Of a DNA stretch of 64,000 nucleotides, positions 16,554 through 23,354 are shown piece by piece. Source of the DNA: Elusimicrobiota bacterium. GTDB lineage: Bacteria; Elusimicrobiota; Elusimicrobia; UBA1565; UBA9628. The position numbers and the translations under genes are program-made. The notes under the pieces are model-generated. The model was not told the origin of the DNA. It ran no database searches and was given only the letters and a program-made list of their open reading frames with translations. Positions within the stretch are counted from its first letter, which is position 1. The number at the start of each line of letters is the position of its first letter. The DNA lies in assembly GCA_016194705.1 (NCBI GenBank), contig JACQAZ010000001.1, positions 1 to 64,000 of the forward strand, in the 5' to 3' direction.

Positions 16554-17633
16554 ATGCAAATATCCAAGGCAGGCGACTCGGTCACGTTCCGGTATTCGTT
16601 CGAGCACCGCCAGATCAGGCGCGTCGTCTCGGTCGCCGAACTGACGGAGTTCCTGGAGGGGGGACGCCGCGAGGAGTCCAACCTTCCCGACGGTCGGCTT
16701 CCTGTCGTGTTCAAAGAGTTCGCGACCGAGAAGTATCTTCACCGCTGCGCGAAGCCCAATCTCAAGAGCAACAGCTACGCGCGCGAGGAAGACTCGGCAA
16801 AGGCCCTCATCCATGTTTTCGCGGAGACTCTTCTCCACAAGATCGACCTCGATGCGTGGGAGAACTACAAGACGGGCCGGCTCAACGGCACGTTGCCCTT
16901 TTCAAAGACGCGCTGCGCTAACTCAACCGTGGACAAGGAGTTTGATTGCCTTCGGCGCATCCTCAACTACGGCGTTCAACTCGGCTTGATCAAGCGGAAC
17001 CCGCTGCTCGGCACCAAAGGTCTTAAGAACGAGTCTCGACGTGAAATCTGGCTTACGAAGGCGGAGATCGAACGGCTTCTCGGCTGCGCCGACCCTTGGC
17101 TGCGGGACCTCATCGAGTTCCGCGTTCTCACGGGCGCGCGGCCCACGGAAGCCAACATGTTCGGGACGGCCAACGTAGACTTGCGGCGCGGGGAGATTTG
17201 GGTCCATACGCTCAAGAAGCGAACCAATCTGGTCGTGAAGCGGTACTTCGAGATCGCCAGTCTTGGCCCTCGCTTCGAGGCACTTCTCCAGCGCCTCAAG
17301 CCGCATCCCGTTACGGGCATGTACTTCTTTAACCGGATGGGCAAGCCCTATGCTATCGACAGCATCGACCGCGCCTTCGTAAAAGTCCGACGCCGTGCCA
17401 AATTGGACCACGTCACGCCTTACGATCTGCGGGGCACGTTTGCGATGCATCGCGCCATGGTTGTCAAGAACTTCCGCCAGCTCCAAACCGAAATGGGGCA
17501 CAGCAACCCCATGTCTATCCAGAGCTACCTCGATGAGGCCAGCCGGTATCGGATAGAGGATTCCATCTTTGCCGATGCGGCTGACGCCGCCAGTCTCGAC
17601 ACCGCGGACGCGACCAAAGAAGTCGGGCAATAA
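16554..17633 (+). CDS. Tyrosine-type site-specific integrase
   Basis: 359 residues, with an AGAGG ribosome binding site. Arm/core-binding region 50-155, catalytic domain 165-330. Residues: R196 (TGARPTEA), K221/K222, R293 (PYDLRGTF), H316 (MGHSN) and Y325 (QSYLD). The HxxR histidine is Y290 and the histidine after the second Arg is G294; such variants occur in island and phage integrases. It is probably the island's own integrase, at the island's right side; the tRNA-Ser 2 kb away is a candidate attachment gene, but I find no repeated tRNA end here. Confidence 0.9.
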   Translation: MQISKAGDSVTFRYSFEHRQIRRVVSVAELTEFLEGGRREESNLPDGRLPVVFKEFATEKYLHRCAKPNLKSNSYAREEDSAKALIHVFAETLLHKIDLDAWENYKTGRLNGTLPFSKTRCANSTVDKEFDCLRRILNYGVQLGLIKRNPLLGTKGLKNESRREIWLTKAEIERLLGCADPWLRDLIEFRVLTGARPTEANMFGTANVDLRRGEIWVHTLKKRTNLVVKRYFEIASLGPRFEALLQRLKPHPVTGMYFFNRMGKPYAIDSIDRAFVKVRRRAKLDHVTPYDLRGTFAMHRAMVVKNFRQLQTEMGHSNPMSIQSYLDEASRYRIEDSIFADAADAASLDTADATKEVGQ

Positions 17634-17698
17634 CTGCAAAGACGTTTCACTCAGCCTCTGCTTTTCCTAGAATGAGTTTACGCGAGAGGGAGGGGCCC

Positions 17699-18010
17699 AT
17701 GGATATACTTACACCAAGTGAAAGGAAGGCCGTCGAAAAGGTCTTAGCATTCCCCGAGGATAAGACTGGAAGCAGGAGCATGGTGGTAGCCGACTTATTT
17801 GCGCTCGGTTGCTATCTCATCAAGACGGGCAAGAAAGTTGCTGGTAGAAAAGCCTGCCTCACTGTCTTGCGCAGCGCCGATATCGATCCTGAGATTCGAT
17901 CCAGTATCCTAAGCAAGGCTTGCGCTAACCCCAGCGCGCATTTCGACCTGCTAAGACCGCACTGCGAGATACTGGACTTGTTTCCAAAGCCGGCGGTCTC
18001 GCAATCCTGA
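17699..18010 (+). CDS. Hypothetical protein
   Basis: 103 residues from the ATG at 17699 with a strong GAGGGAGGGG ribosome binding site. Compact and probably helical (LTPSERKAVEKVLAF; MVVADLFALGCYLIKTGKK; SSILSKACANP), resembling a small soluble helical-repeat protein. No family recognised, no signal peptide. Last protein gene of the island on this strand, downstream of the integrase. Confidence 0.6.
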   Translation: MDILTPSERKAVEKVLAFPEDKTGSRSMVVADLFALGCYLIKTGKKVAGRKACLTVLRSADIDPEIRSSILSKACANPSAHFDLLRPHCEILDLFPKPAVSQS

Positions 18011-18084
18011 CTCGATCACGGCCGCGCGCCGCAGCAGCATCCGGGTCGGCCTGGGTAACATTCTTACTGATTAGATACGGCATC

Positions 18085-18113
18085 TTGACATCTGTTATCG
18101 TTAGGGGTATCCT
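18085..18113 (+). promoter_or_regulatory. Strong promoter of a likely small RNA
   Basis: TTGACA (18085-18090), exactly 17 bases, TATCCT (18108-18113). No start codon follows at a useful distance; the next signal is a terminator about 50 bases on. Confidence 0.7.
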
Positions 18114-18119
18114 ATATCT

Positions 18120-18172
18120 AGTAAAAAACATTAAAGTGTTTTTAGGGCGGGCTACGTCCCGCCCTTTTTTTT
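18120..18172 (+). ncRNA. Candidate two-hairpin small RNA
   Basis: About 53 bases between the predicted start (7 bases after TATCCT) and the end of a T-run. It folds into AAAAACA/TGTTTTT (18124-18130 and 18137-18143) and then the terminator hairpin. Its 3' half is antisense to the last codons of the glycosyltransferase gene. It could be an element-borne regulatory RNA or an attenuated leader. Inference from promoter plus terminator; no RNA family recognised. Confidence 0.5.
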
Positions 18173-19389
18173 AGCTCCTGATCCAACAGCGAGTTGTATA
18201 GGTTCACGTACGACTGGGCCATCGTCGCGTGAGAGAATTCCGTCTTCACCTTCTCTTTCGCGCGTTTTCCGATGTCGGAGGCGTGCGATTTTTCACGCAG
18301 GAGCTTCACCATTATCTGCGCCAGATGATCCGCCTCACCAGCGGCGTACAGATATCCATCCTGTTCATGCGTAATGATCTCACGGATACCCTCCGCATCG
18401 GTCGCGACTACAGGTCGCTCTAGCGCCATGGCCTCCAGGGCGCTGATCCCGAGCCCTTCTCGATCTGTCGGGTAGACAACCAAATTCGCCGCTCGGAAAG
18501 CCGGTGCCATATCCTGGAAGTCCAGTTGCCCAAGGAGAAGGCGGTCTTCTGAAAGACCAGCTCGGCGCGCCCGCTTAATGATCTCGCGGTGACCTTTTTT
18601 ATCTGTGCCGGCGGTGATCAGAAACTTAAGTGGTTCTCTTGGCATCTCTACTACGAGCTTCCCTGCAGCATCGACTAAATCCACGACCCTCTTCCTGGAA
18701 TCCCACCGCACCGGACACAGTATCAAGCGGTCAGCATCCGACAGTTTCAGCTTTTCACGAACACCCTGTCTCCGGGGACCCGTTGATTCCCCCCTTAACC
18801 ACGGCTCGGGAACCCCATGGCGAATCAACTCAATGCGGGCGTTGGGTATCTGCCTCTGGAGTTCCTTGTAAAAGAATTCACTGCCGGCGATGAAGGCGTC
18901 TATTGGACAAGTGGCGAGCCACGTGAAATGACAGTAACTGGGGTCGGTGTCTGCTACCGTCTTGCCAAGGGCACCGCCTATAGGCGTCTTGTGGATCGTT
19001 GCAACAACCGGCAGCCCGAATCTGTGTTTTAGATGCAGCGCAACGAAGATCCCTCCCCAATGCTGTCCGTGAACCAGGAGTCCTTCGTGCTCATTAAAGC
19101 CATTCCGGGATCTGATGGCGACCGCGACCCGCAGAGCCTTTTCAAGAAATTGACTAAATGGAGGTTTTCCCAGGTCCTGGCCAGGCTTCACCCTGTGAAC
19201 AATAACGCGAGACGTGAATGGGTGCATGCCGAGCGATGGATTTTGTGCAATGACGTGCACTCTCACCCCGGCTATCGATCCCAGCGCGTGGGCTAGATAG
19301 AAGGCGTGCGTAGAGCCTCCACCCACAGGCTCCGGCGGGAAACCCGGTGCTACCAGGATGATGTTGAGGCGCCTTTTTCTGACCTGCAC
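18142..19389 (-). CDS. GT4-family glycosyltransferase
   Basis: 415 residues, GTG start at 19389 with TAGAAT 7 bases before it (leaderless pattern). N-terminal lobe APGFPPEPVGGGSTHAFYLAHAL; linker motif LILCPVRWDSRKRVVDLVDAA; C-terminal lobe with the nucleotide-sugar-binding E-x7-E signature REGLGISALEAMALERPVVATD. It transfers a sugar from an activated donor, probably in cell-surface or secreted glycan synthesis. The C-terminal residues are encoded by the overlapping terminator hairpin, suggesting the natural end was altered when the island joined here. No other glycan genes adjoin. Confidence 0.9.
   Translation of the reverse strand: MQVRKRRLNIILVAPGFPPEPVGGGSTHAFYLAHALGSIAGVRVHVIAQNPSLGMHPFTSRVIVHRVKPGQDLGKPPFSQFLEKALRVAVAIRSRNGFNEHEGLLVHGQHWGGIFVALHLKHRFGLPVVATIHKTPIGGALGKTVADTDPSYCHFTWLATCPIDAFIAGSEFFYKELQRQIPNARIELIRHGVPEPWLRGESTGPRRQGVREKLKLSDADRLILCPVRWDSRKRVVDLVDAAGKLVVEMPREPLKFLITAGTDKKGHREIIKRARRAGLSEDRLLLGQLDFQDMAPAFRAANLVVYPTDREGLGISALEAMALERPVVATDAEGIREIITHEQDGYLYAAGEADHLAQIMVKLLREKSHASDIGKRAKEKVKTEFSHATMAQSYVNLYNSLLDQELKKRAGRSPP
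18145..18172 (+). terminator. Intrinsic terminator
   Basis: GGGCGGG (18145-18151), loop CTACGT, CCCGCCC (18158-18164), then eight T. It serves plus-strand transcription. The opposing glycosyltransferase gene reads through it, so its last nine residues (KKRAGRSPP) are encoded by the hairpin. Confidence 0.9.
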
Positions 19390-19685
19390 GCCACAGATTC
19401 TACAAAGCTCCGGAGTACCATGGCGAGCGACTGCCGCTAGCCGACCAGCGTCCGATTTGCTAGAATTCGTCCGTTCAAAGTCCGAGCAACGCCAATTTTC
19501 TAAGTTCCGGGCGCGGTTTGAACGTAAGAAGCTAGTCCGTTTTATTTGAAAACGAGGCTCAACAGACAGCCGCTGAAAGCCTCTCGACTGGTCAGAAAAG
19601 TGGTCACTTTTGTCGCGATATTGTTTTAGCTCACGAAACTGATGTTAGTAAATAATCGTTGTTTTACAATGATTATCACAATTTT
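19390..19685. other. Intergenic region at the island/backbone boundary
   Basis: 296 bases without a convincing gene, AT-richer toward the tRNA. A TACAAT at 19665-19670 is a plausible tRNA -10 box. The other half carries the TAGAAT (19397-19402) of the glycosyltransferase. No att-like duplicate of the tRNA end is seen. Confidence 0.5.
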
Positions 19686-19776
19686 GGAGAGGTGGGTGAG
19701 CGGCTGAAACCGACGGTTTGCTAAACCGTTGTACTGGGTAACCCTGGTACCGAGGGTTCGAATCCCTCCCTCTCCG
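19686..19776 (+). tRNA. tRNA-Ser (anticodon GCT)
   Basis: Class II tRNA of 91 bases. Acceptor GGAGAGG pairs with CCTCTCC (19769-19775) plus discriminator G; the anticodon loop TTGCTAA is closed by ACGGT/ACCGT; there is a long variable arm with GTAC...GTAC, and a T-arm GAGGG-TTCGAAT-CCCTC. CCA is not encoded. Reads AGC/AGU serine codons. Serine tRNAs are frequent integration targets and this one lies beside the island. Confidence 0.95.
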
Positions 19777-19788
19777 TTGTTTTTCATC

Positions 19789-19816
19789 TTGCAACCCGGC
19801 GCGTATTTTGTAGTAT
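19789..19816 (+). promoter_or_regulatory. Leaderless promoter of the ACT-like gene
   Basis: TTGCAA (19789-19794), 16 bases, TAGTAT (19811-19816), then six bases to the ATG at 19823. Transcription should start at or next to the A of ATG. Confidence 0.6.
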
Positions 19817-19822
19817 TCAACC

Positions 19823-20227
19823 ATGGCTATCAAACTCGTGGAGTGCATGTGCTGGCCCGCGCCGAACAAGCCGGGGAAATTGCTCCAATACGCCGAGCAC
19901 CTCAAGAAGGAGAAAGTCAACCTCGACGCGTTCTTCGCGTACTCGACCTCGGCCGGACAAAGCAAGATCGCGGCGATCGGCAAGGCGCCGGCCAAACTCC
20001 GCGCCGCGCTGGCCAAGGGCGGCGTCGACGCCGAGACCGGCCACTGCTTCTATCTCAGCGGCGGCGACAAGGCCGGGGCCTTGGTCGACGCGCTCAAGAA
20101 GCTCGCGCGCGCGGGCGTCAACATCGAGTGCGCCGACGCAGTGGCCGGCGGCGGCAAGTTCGGGGCCACTTTGTTCGTCGACAAGGCGCATCTGGCCAAG
20201 GCCAAGAAGGCGCTCAAAGCCCGCTAG
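19823..20227 (+). CDS. ACT-domain-like hypothetical protein
   Basis: 134 residues. Two alpha/beta repeats (KPGKLLQYAEHLKKEKVNLDAFFAYS; DKAGALVDALKKLARAGVNIECADAV) have the pattern of tandem ACT domains, which bind small effectors such as amino acids. No catalytic domain is attached, so it is a free regulatory-type module. The start is set by the TAGTAT box 6 bases upstream. It is followed 3 bases later by the DUF962 gene, probably one operon. The effector is unknown. Confidence 0.6.
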   Translation: MAIKLVECMCWPAPNKPGKLLQYAEHLKKEKVNLDAFFAYSTSAGQSKIAAIGKAPAKLRAALAKGGVDAETGHCFYLSGGDKAGALVDALKKLARAGVNIECADAVAGGGKFGATLFVDKAHLAKAKKALKAR

Positions 20228-20230
20228 GCC

Positions 20231-20587
20231 GTGGAGGCGGGGTTCAGGACGCTCGACGAGTTCTGGCCCTACTACGTCTCGCAGCATCTCAACCCGACGA
20301 CACGGCGCCTGCATTTCGCCGGGACGACCGCGGGCCTAGCCTGCCTGGCGGCCTCGCTCGTCTGGAACAACCCCTTCTGGGTCCCCATCGGGCTGGTCTG
20401 TTCCTACGGCCTGGCTTGGATCGGCCATTATCGCTATGAGAAGAACCGCCCCGCGACCTTCGCCTATCCCCTTTTTTCGCTGCGCGCGGACTTCCGGATG
20501 TACAGGCTCATGTGGCTCGGGAGGATGGACGCGGAGATCGCCGACCTAAGCGAACTCTTGAAGGTCTACCGCCGCGGCCGGGCTTAG
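20231..20587 (+). CDS. DUF962/Mpo1-like membrane protein
   Basis: 118 residues from GTG. Family hallmarks: FWPYYVSQHLNPTTRRLHFAG near the start with its conserved His, two membrane segments (LACLAASLVW; PIGLVCSYGLAWIGHYRYEKNRPATF) and the C-terminal LRADFRMYRLMWLGRMD. Mpo1 in yeast is a 2-hydroxy fatty acid dioxygenase; the bacterial role is not settled. Its stop overlaps the convergent M48 protease stop. Confidence 0.85.
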   Translation: MEAGFRTLDEFWPYYVSQHLNPTTRRLHFAGTTAGLACLAASLVWNNPFWVPIGLVCSYGLAWIGHYRYEKNRPATFAYPLFSLRADFRMYRLMWLGRMDAEIADLSELLKVYRRGRA

Positions 20588-22611
20588 AAAAAGCCGAGCA
20601 TGCCGGCCGTGCCCGCCGCCAGCAGCAGGATCGAGAAGGCGTACTGCGCCTCGAGGCTGTAGCAGGTGCTGGTCTTACCGTCGCAGACAAACGAGCGCAG
20701 CTCAAGATAGGGCACGGGAGCCCGTCGGTACCAGCCGATCACGCTCATCTCCCGGCCGATCAGCGCGGGCACGCGCGTGATCGCGAAGATCCACTGGAAC
20801 AGAGCCAGGGGCTGCTTGTAATCGAGAAAGAGAAAGCCCGTCTCGTCCTGAAGGACCATGTCCTCGGAAATGATGTAGCCCGGGACCCCGCGGCCAATGA
20901 TGGTTCCCTTCAAAGCCGCTGGTATGCCGCGCACGCCAGAGACCTTCACTTTTTTCAGCGCGGCCGCGACCGTCATGTCGGGATAGAAGCCGGTGCGGTA
21001 GGAGAACCAGAGCTTGCCGAGGTTCCCGATGGCCCAGCCTCCCGCCGCGCTCCAGAACACATGGGGGCCGCTGACTCCCCAGAAGCTGTCGGAAGCCAGC
21101 GAGAGTCCGGCGAGGAGCCAGGGCAGCCAAAGCATCAAGAAGTCGACGGCGAACTCGTCCCAGTAGCTTTCCGGCTGCTTGAGGTCGAAATTCACAAAGG
21201 GGGTCTGGCCGTAGGCGGCCGCTTGCTGGCCCAACAGCTCTAGGCGGTGGGCCGGCAGGGGGTGGGTCGACTGGAGTTCGTAGTACTTGGCCCAAGGATT
21301 CCAGAGGTCCCACTGCATCGCGCCCAGTATGTTCTCCTTGGAAGGCGCCCCGCTTCGCGACAGCGAAGCGGCGACCAAGCCCATCGCCCCGATGGGGTCG
21401 AAGATTCCCAAAGCCCGCACGGTCTCGTGGGTGGCCGACTCCTCTCCCTTGGCGTCCTCGCTTCGGTGCCCGGCCAGACCGTAGGCGATCTTGACGAGCG
21501 CCGAGGACAGCGAATTCGGATCGTGGGTCAGCTCTCCCGAAAAGCGGTCGGCGTAGAGTTCGCGCGTGCGCGAAAGGAACAAGACCGTGTATTCCGTGAG
21601 AAGGTACAAGATCCACGCGACGAAGGCGATCAATGGGAAGGGATTGTTCTTCTTGGCCTTGACGCGGCTGCAGACCTTGTAAATGGTATAGAGGACCAGC
21701 GGGACCAAAGCCGCGACGGTCATGACCAGCATGTCCCAATGCACGATGTGGCCGATCTCGTGGCCGACGACCGCCTGCAGTTCCTTCTCCTCGAGCATGT
21801 CGAGCACACCCTGCGTCAGCACGAGGCGGGCGTTGCTCGGGACATGGCCGTAGGTGAAGGCGTTGGGGTTTCCGTCCTCGAGGATGCCGACCCGCGGGAA
21901 CGGGACGCCCTGCGCTTGGCACGCCTGGTTGATGAACTGGCGCAGGGGCGCCGGCAGGTCCTCGGGATTGGCCCAATGGAAGGCGTGGAGCCAACTGAGG
22001 CTCAGGTCGGTGAACCAGGGACCGATGACGAAGCTGATCAGCAGCGAGGCGGCCGAGCCTATGAAGATGAAGTCCAGCGGCAGCTCCAGCTTCCAAACGA
22101 CGATCGCGCAGAAGCCCGCCAGGACCGCGTAGAGAGCGCCGAGGACGACCACGGAGCGAAACGCGAGGCTCGGCAGCGCGGCCAAGCCCGCGGCGGCGGC
22201 TGCCGTGCGCGCAAACGACGGAGTCTGAGCCGCCGGCGGCGCCGCGACGACCGCCGCAGGAGCGCCGGAACCGGCCATCTCCTTGTCGAGCATGGCCTGC
22301 ACGGCTTGAACCTCGCCGCCGTCGAACCAGTTGCCCCCGCACTTGGCGCAGGCGTCGATCAGCGGCCCCGGAGGGGGGAACTGAGCCTGGACCATCGCGA
22401 CCGCGCAGCGCGGGCAGGTCCGATTTGATGGCGATGTGTTCTTATACGCCTTGGCGTAGTCCTCGTAAAGGCGCTTGGGGTCCTTGACGTAATGATAGAC
22501 CTCGCCCTTGTCGAACCACACCCCGCTGCACGCGGCGCAGAAGTCGACGATGACCCCGTGCGGCCCCATCCGCTGCGTCAACGGCTTGCCTGCGCACGCC
22601 GGGCAGTCCAT
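20584..22611 (-). CDS. M48 metalloprotease with two N-terminal TFIIB-type zinc ribbons
   Basis: 675 residues. Residues 1-80 are two zf-TFIIB-like modules, each CPxC...CxxC..W(F)D.GEV. A Pro/Ala linker and several membrane segments (about 150-230, 310-360) flank the M48 domain with HEIGHIVHWD near 286. The tail has further hydrophobic segments. The HtpX-like core should degrade membrane proteins using zinc; the cytosolic ribbons may sense zinc or bind partners. The start is supported by TTGAAG-17-TATACT, 8 bases upstream of the ATG. Confidence 0.9.
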   Translation of the reverse strand: MDCPACAGKPLTQRMGPHGVIVDFCAACSGVWFDKGEVYHYVKDPKRLYEDYAKAYKNTSPSNRTCPRCAVAMVQAQFPPPGPLIDACAKCGGNWFDGGEVQAVQAMLDKEMAGSGAPAAVVAAPPAAQTPSFARTAAAAAGLAALPSLAFRSVVVLGALYAVLAGFCAIVVWKLELPLDFIFIGSAASLLISFVIGPWFTDLSLSWLHAFHWANPEDLPAPLRQFINQACQAQGVPFPRVGILEDGNPNAFTYGHVPSNARLVLTQGVLDMLEEKELQAVVGHEIGHIVHWDMLVMTVAALVPLVLYTIYKVCSRVKAKKNNPFPLIAFVAWILYLLTEYTVLFLSRTRELYADRFSGELTHDPNSLSSALVKIAYGLAGHRSEDAKGEESATHETVRALGIFDPIGAMGLVAASLSRSGAPSKENILGAMQWDLWNPWAKYYELQSTHPLPAHRLELLGQQAAAYGQTPFVNFDLKQPESYWDEFAVDFLMLWLPWLLAGLSLASDSFWGVSGPHVFWSAAGGWAIGNLGKLWFSYRTGFYPDMTVAAALKKVKVSGVRGIPAALKGTIIGRGVPGYIISEDMVLQDETGFLFLDYKQPLALFQWIFAITRVPALIGREMSVIGWYRRAPVPYLELRSFVCDGKTSTCYSLEAQYAFSILLLAAGTAGMLGFF

Positions 22612-22619
22612 ACGCCCGA

Positions 22620-22648
22620 AGTATAGCAGGGGAACGGCTATTCTTCAA
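22620..22648 (-). promoter_or_regulatory. Short-leader promoter of the M48 protease
   Basis: On the minus strand TTGAAG (22643-22648), 17 bases, TATACT (22620-22625), then 8 bases to the ATG at 22611. Confidence 0.55.
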
Positions 22649-22659
22649 TCCCGGCGTTT

Positions 22660-23247
22660 TCAGCGGCAGTCCGCCGGCGAGCGCTCGGCCACTTCCTGAC
22701 GGCGCTCGTGGAAGAACGGCACGCCCCGGACCTTGGTCGACACCGTCTCGACCAAAGTCACGCGGCAGACCTCGCCGTCGAGCTCGGCGGTCTTCTTGAG
22801 GACCACGCGCACCGCGATCTTCTCGCGCCCTTCGCCCGCCTTCAGGATGTCGTCGGGGCCGGCGCCTCCCGGCATGCAGCGGCCCGCGGCGACGCAGGGT
22901 GCCCCCTCGCGGGTGTTGCGGTGGTTGAGCACCGTCAGCTCGGCCAGGGCGGGCACGAGGATCTTGAGCATCGGCGCCTGGTAGTCGGCGGCCGAGCACT
23001 TCACCGTCTTGGTGTTCAGGTCGACCGGGACGACGCTGGTCTGGTCGCGCACGACCGATTCTGCGCCCAGCGGGCGGACCGAAGTCGCGGCGACGGAGAC
23101 TGAGTCCTGGGTCTTCGCCGTCTCGATCGCGGCGCGGGCCGCGGGGCCGGCCGCGGAGAAGTCGGCGTCGAACGCGGCGACTGAGACGGAAGCAAGGCTT
23201 GCGACCAGTCCGAGTGCGGCAAGCTGCGTCTTGAGCGGCTTCGTCAT
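22660..23247 (-). CDS. Exported hypothetical protein
   Basis: 195 residues from the ATG at 23247 with an AAGGGGG ribosome binding site. Signal peptide MTKPLKTQLAALGLVASLASVSVA with cleavage near AFDA. The mature part holds five cysteines (KCSAAD, APCVAAGRC, EVCRV, PADCR at the C-terminus) and a beta-rich C-terminal half (IAVRVVLKKTAELDGEVCRVTLVETVST). Probably a periplasmic, disulfide-bonded protein. The promoter TTGGTT-16-TATAGT (23296-23323, minus strand) gives about a 45-base leader, unlike its neighbours. Family not recognised. Confidence 0.65.
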   Translation of the reverse strand: MTKPLKTQLAALGLVASLASVSVAAFDADFSAAGPAARAAIETAKTQDSVSVAATSVRPLGAESVVRDQTSVVPVDLNTKTVKCSAADYQAPMLKILVPALAELTVLNHRNTREGAPCVAAGRCMPGGAGPDDILKAGEGREKIAVRVVLKKTAELDGEVCRVTLVETVSTKVRGVPFFHERRQEVAERSPADCR

Positions 23248-23354
23248 GGCAGGACCCCCTTTGCGCCTTTGGTCTCCCTCGCGGGAGGCCCGACCACTAT
23301 AGCATGGGAACATTAATAACCAACAATTAATAATTATTACATCTATATTGTGTT

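Noticed and set aside
16554..19776. tRNA-Ser as proven attachment site of the island integrase
   Set aside because: No direct repeat of the tRNA 3' end is visible within the window, and the glycosyltransferase gene lies between.
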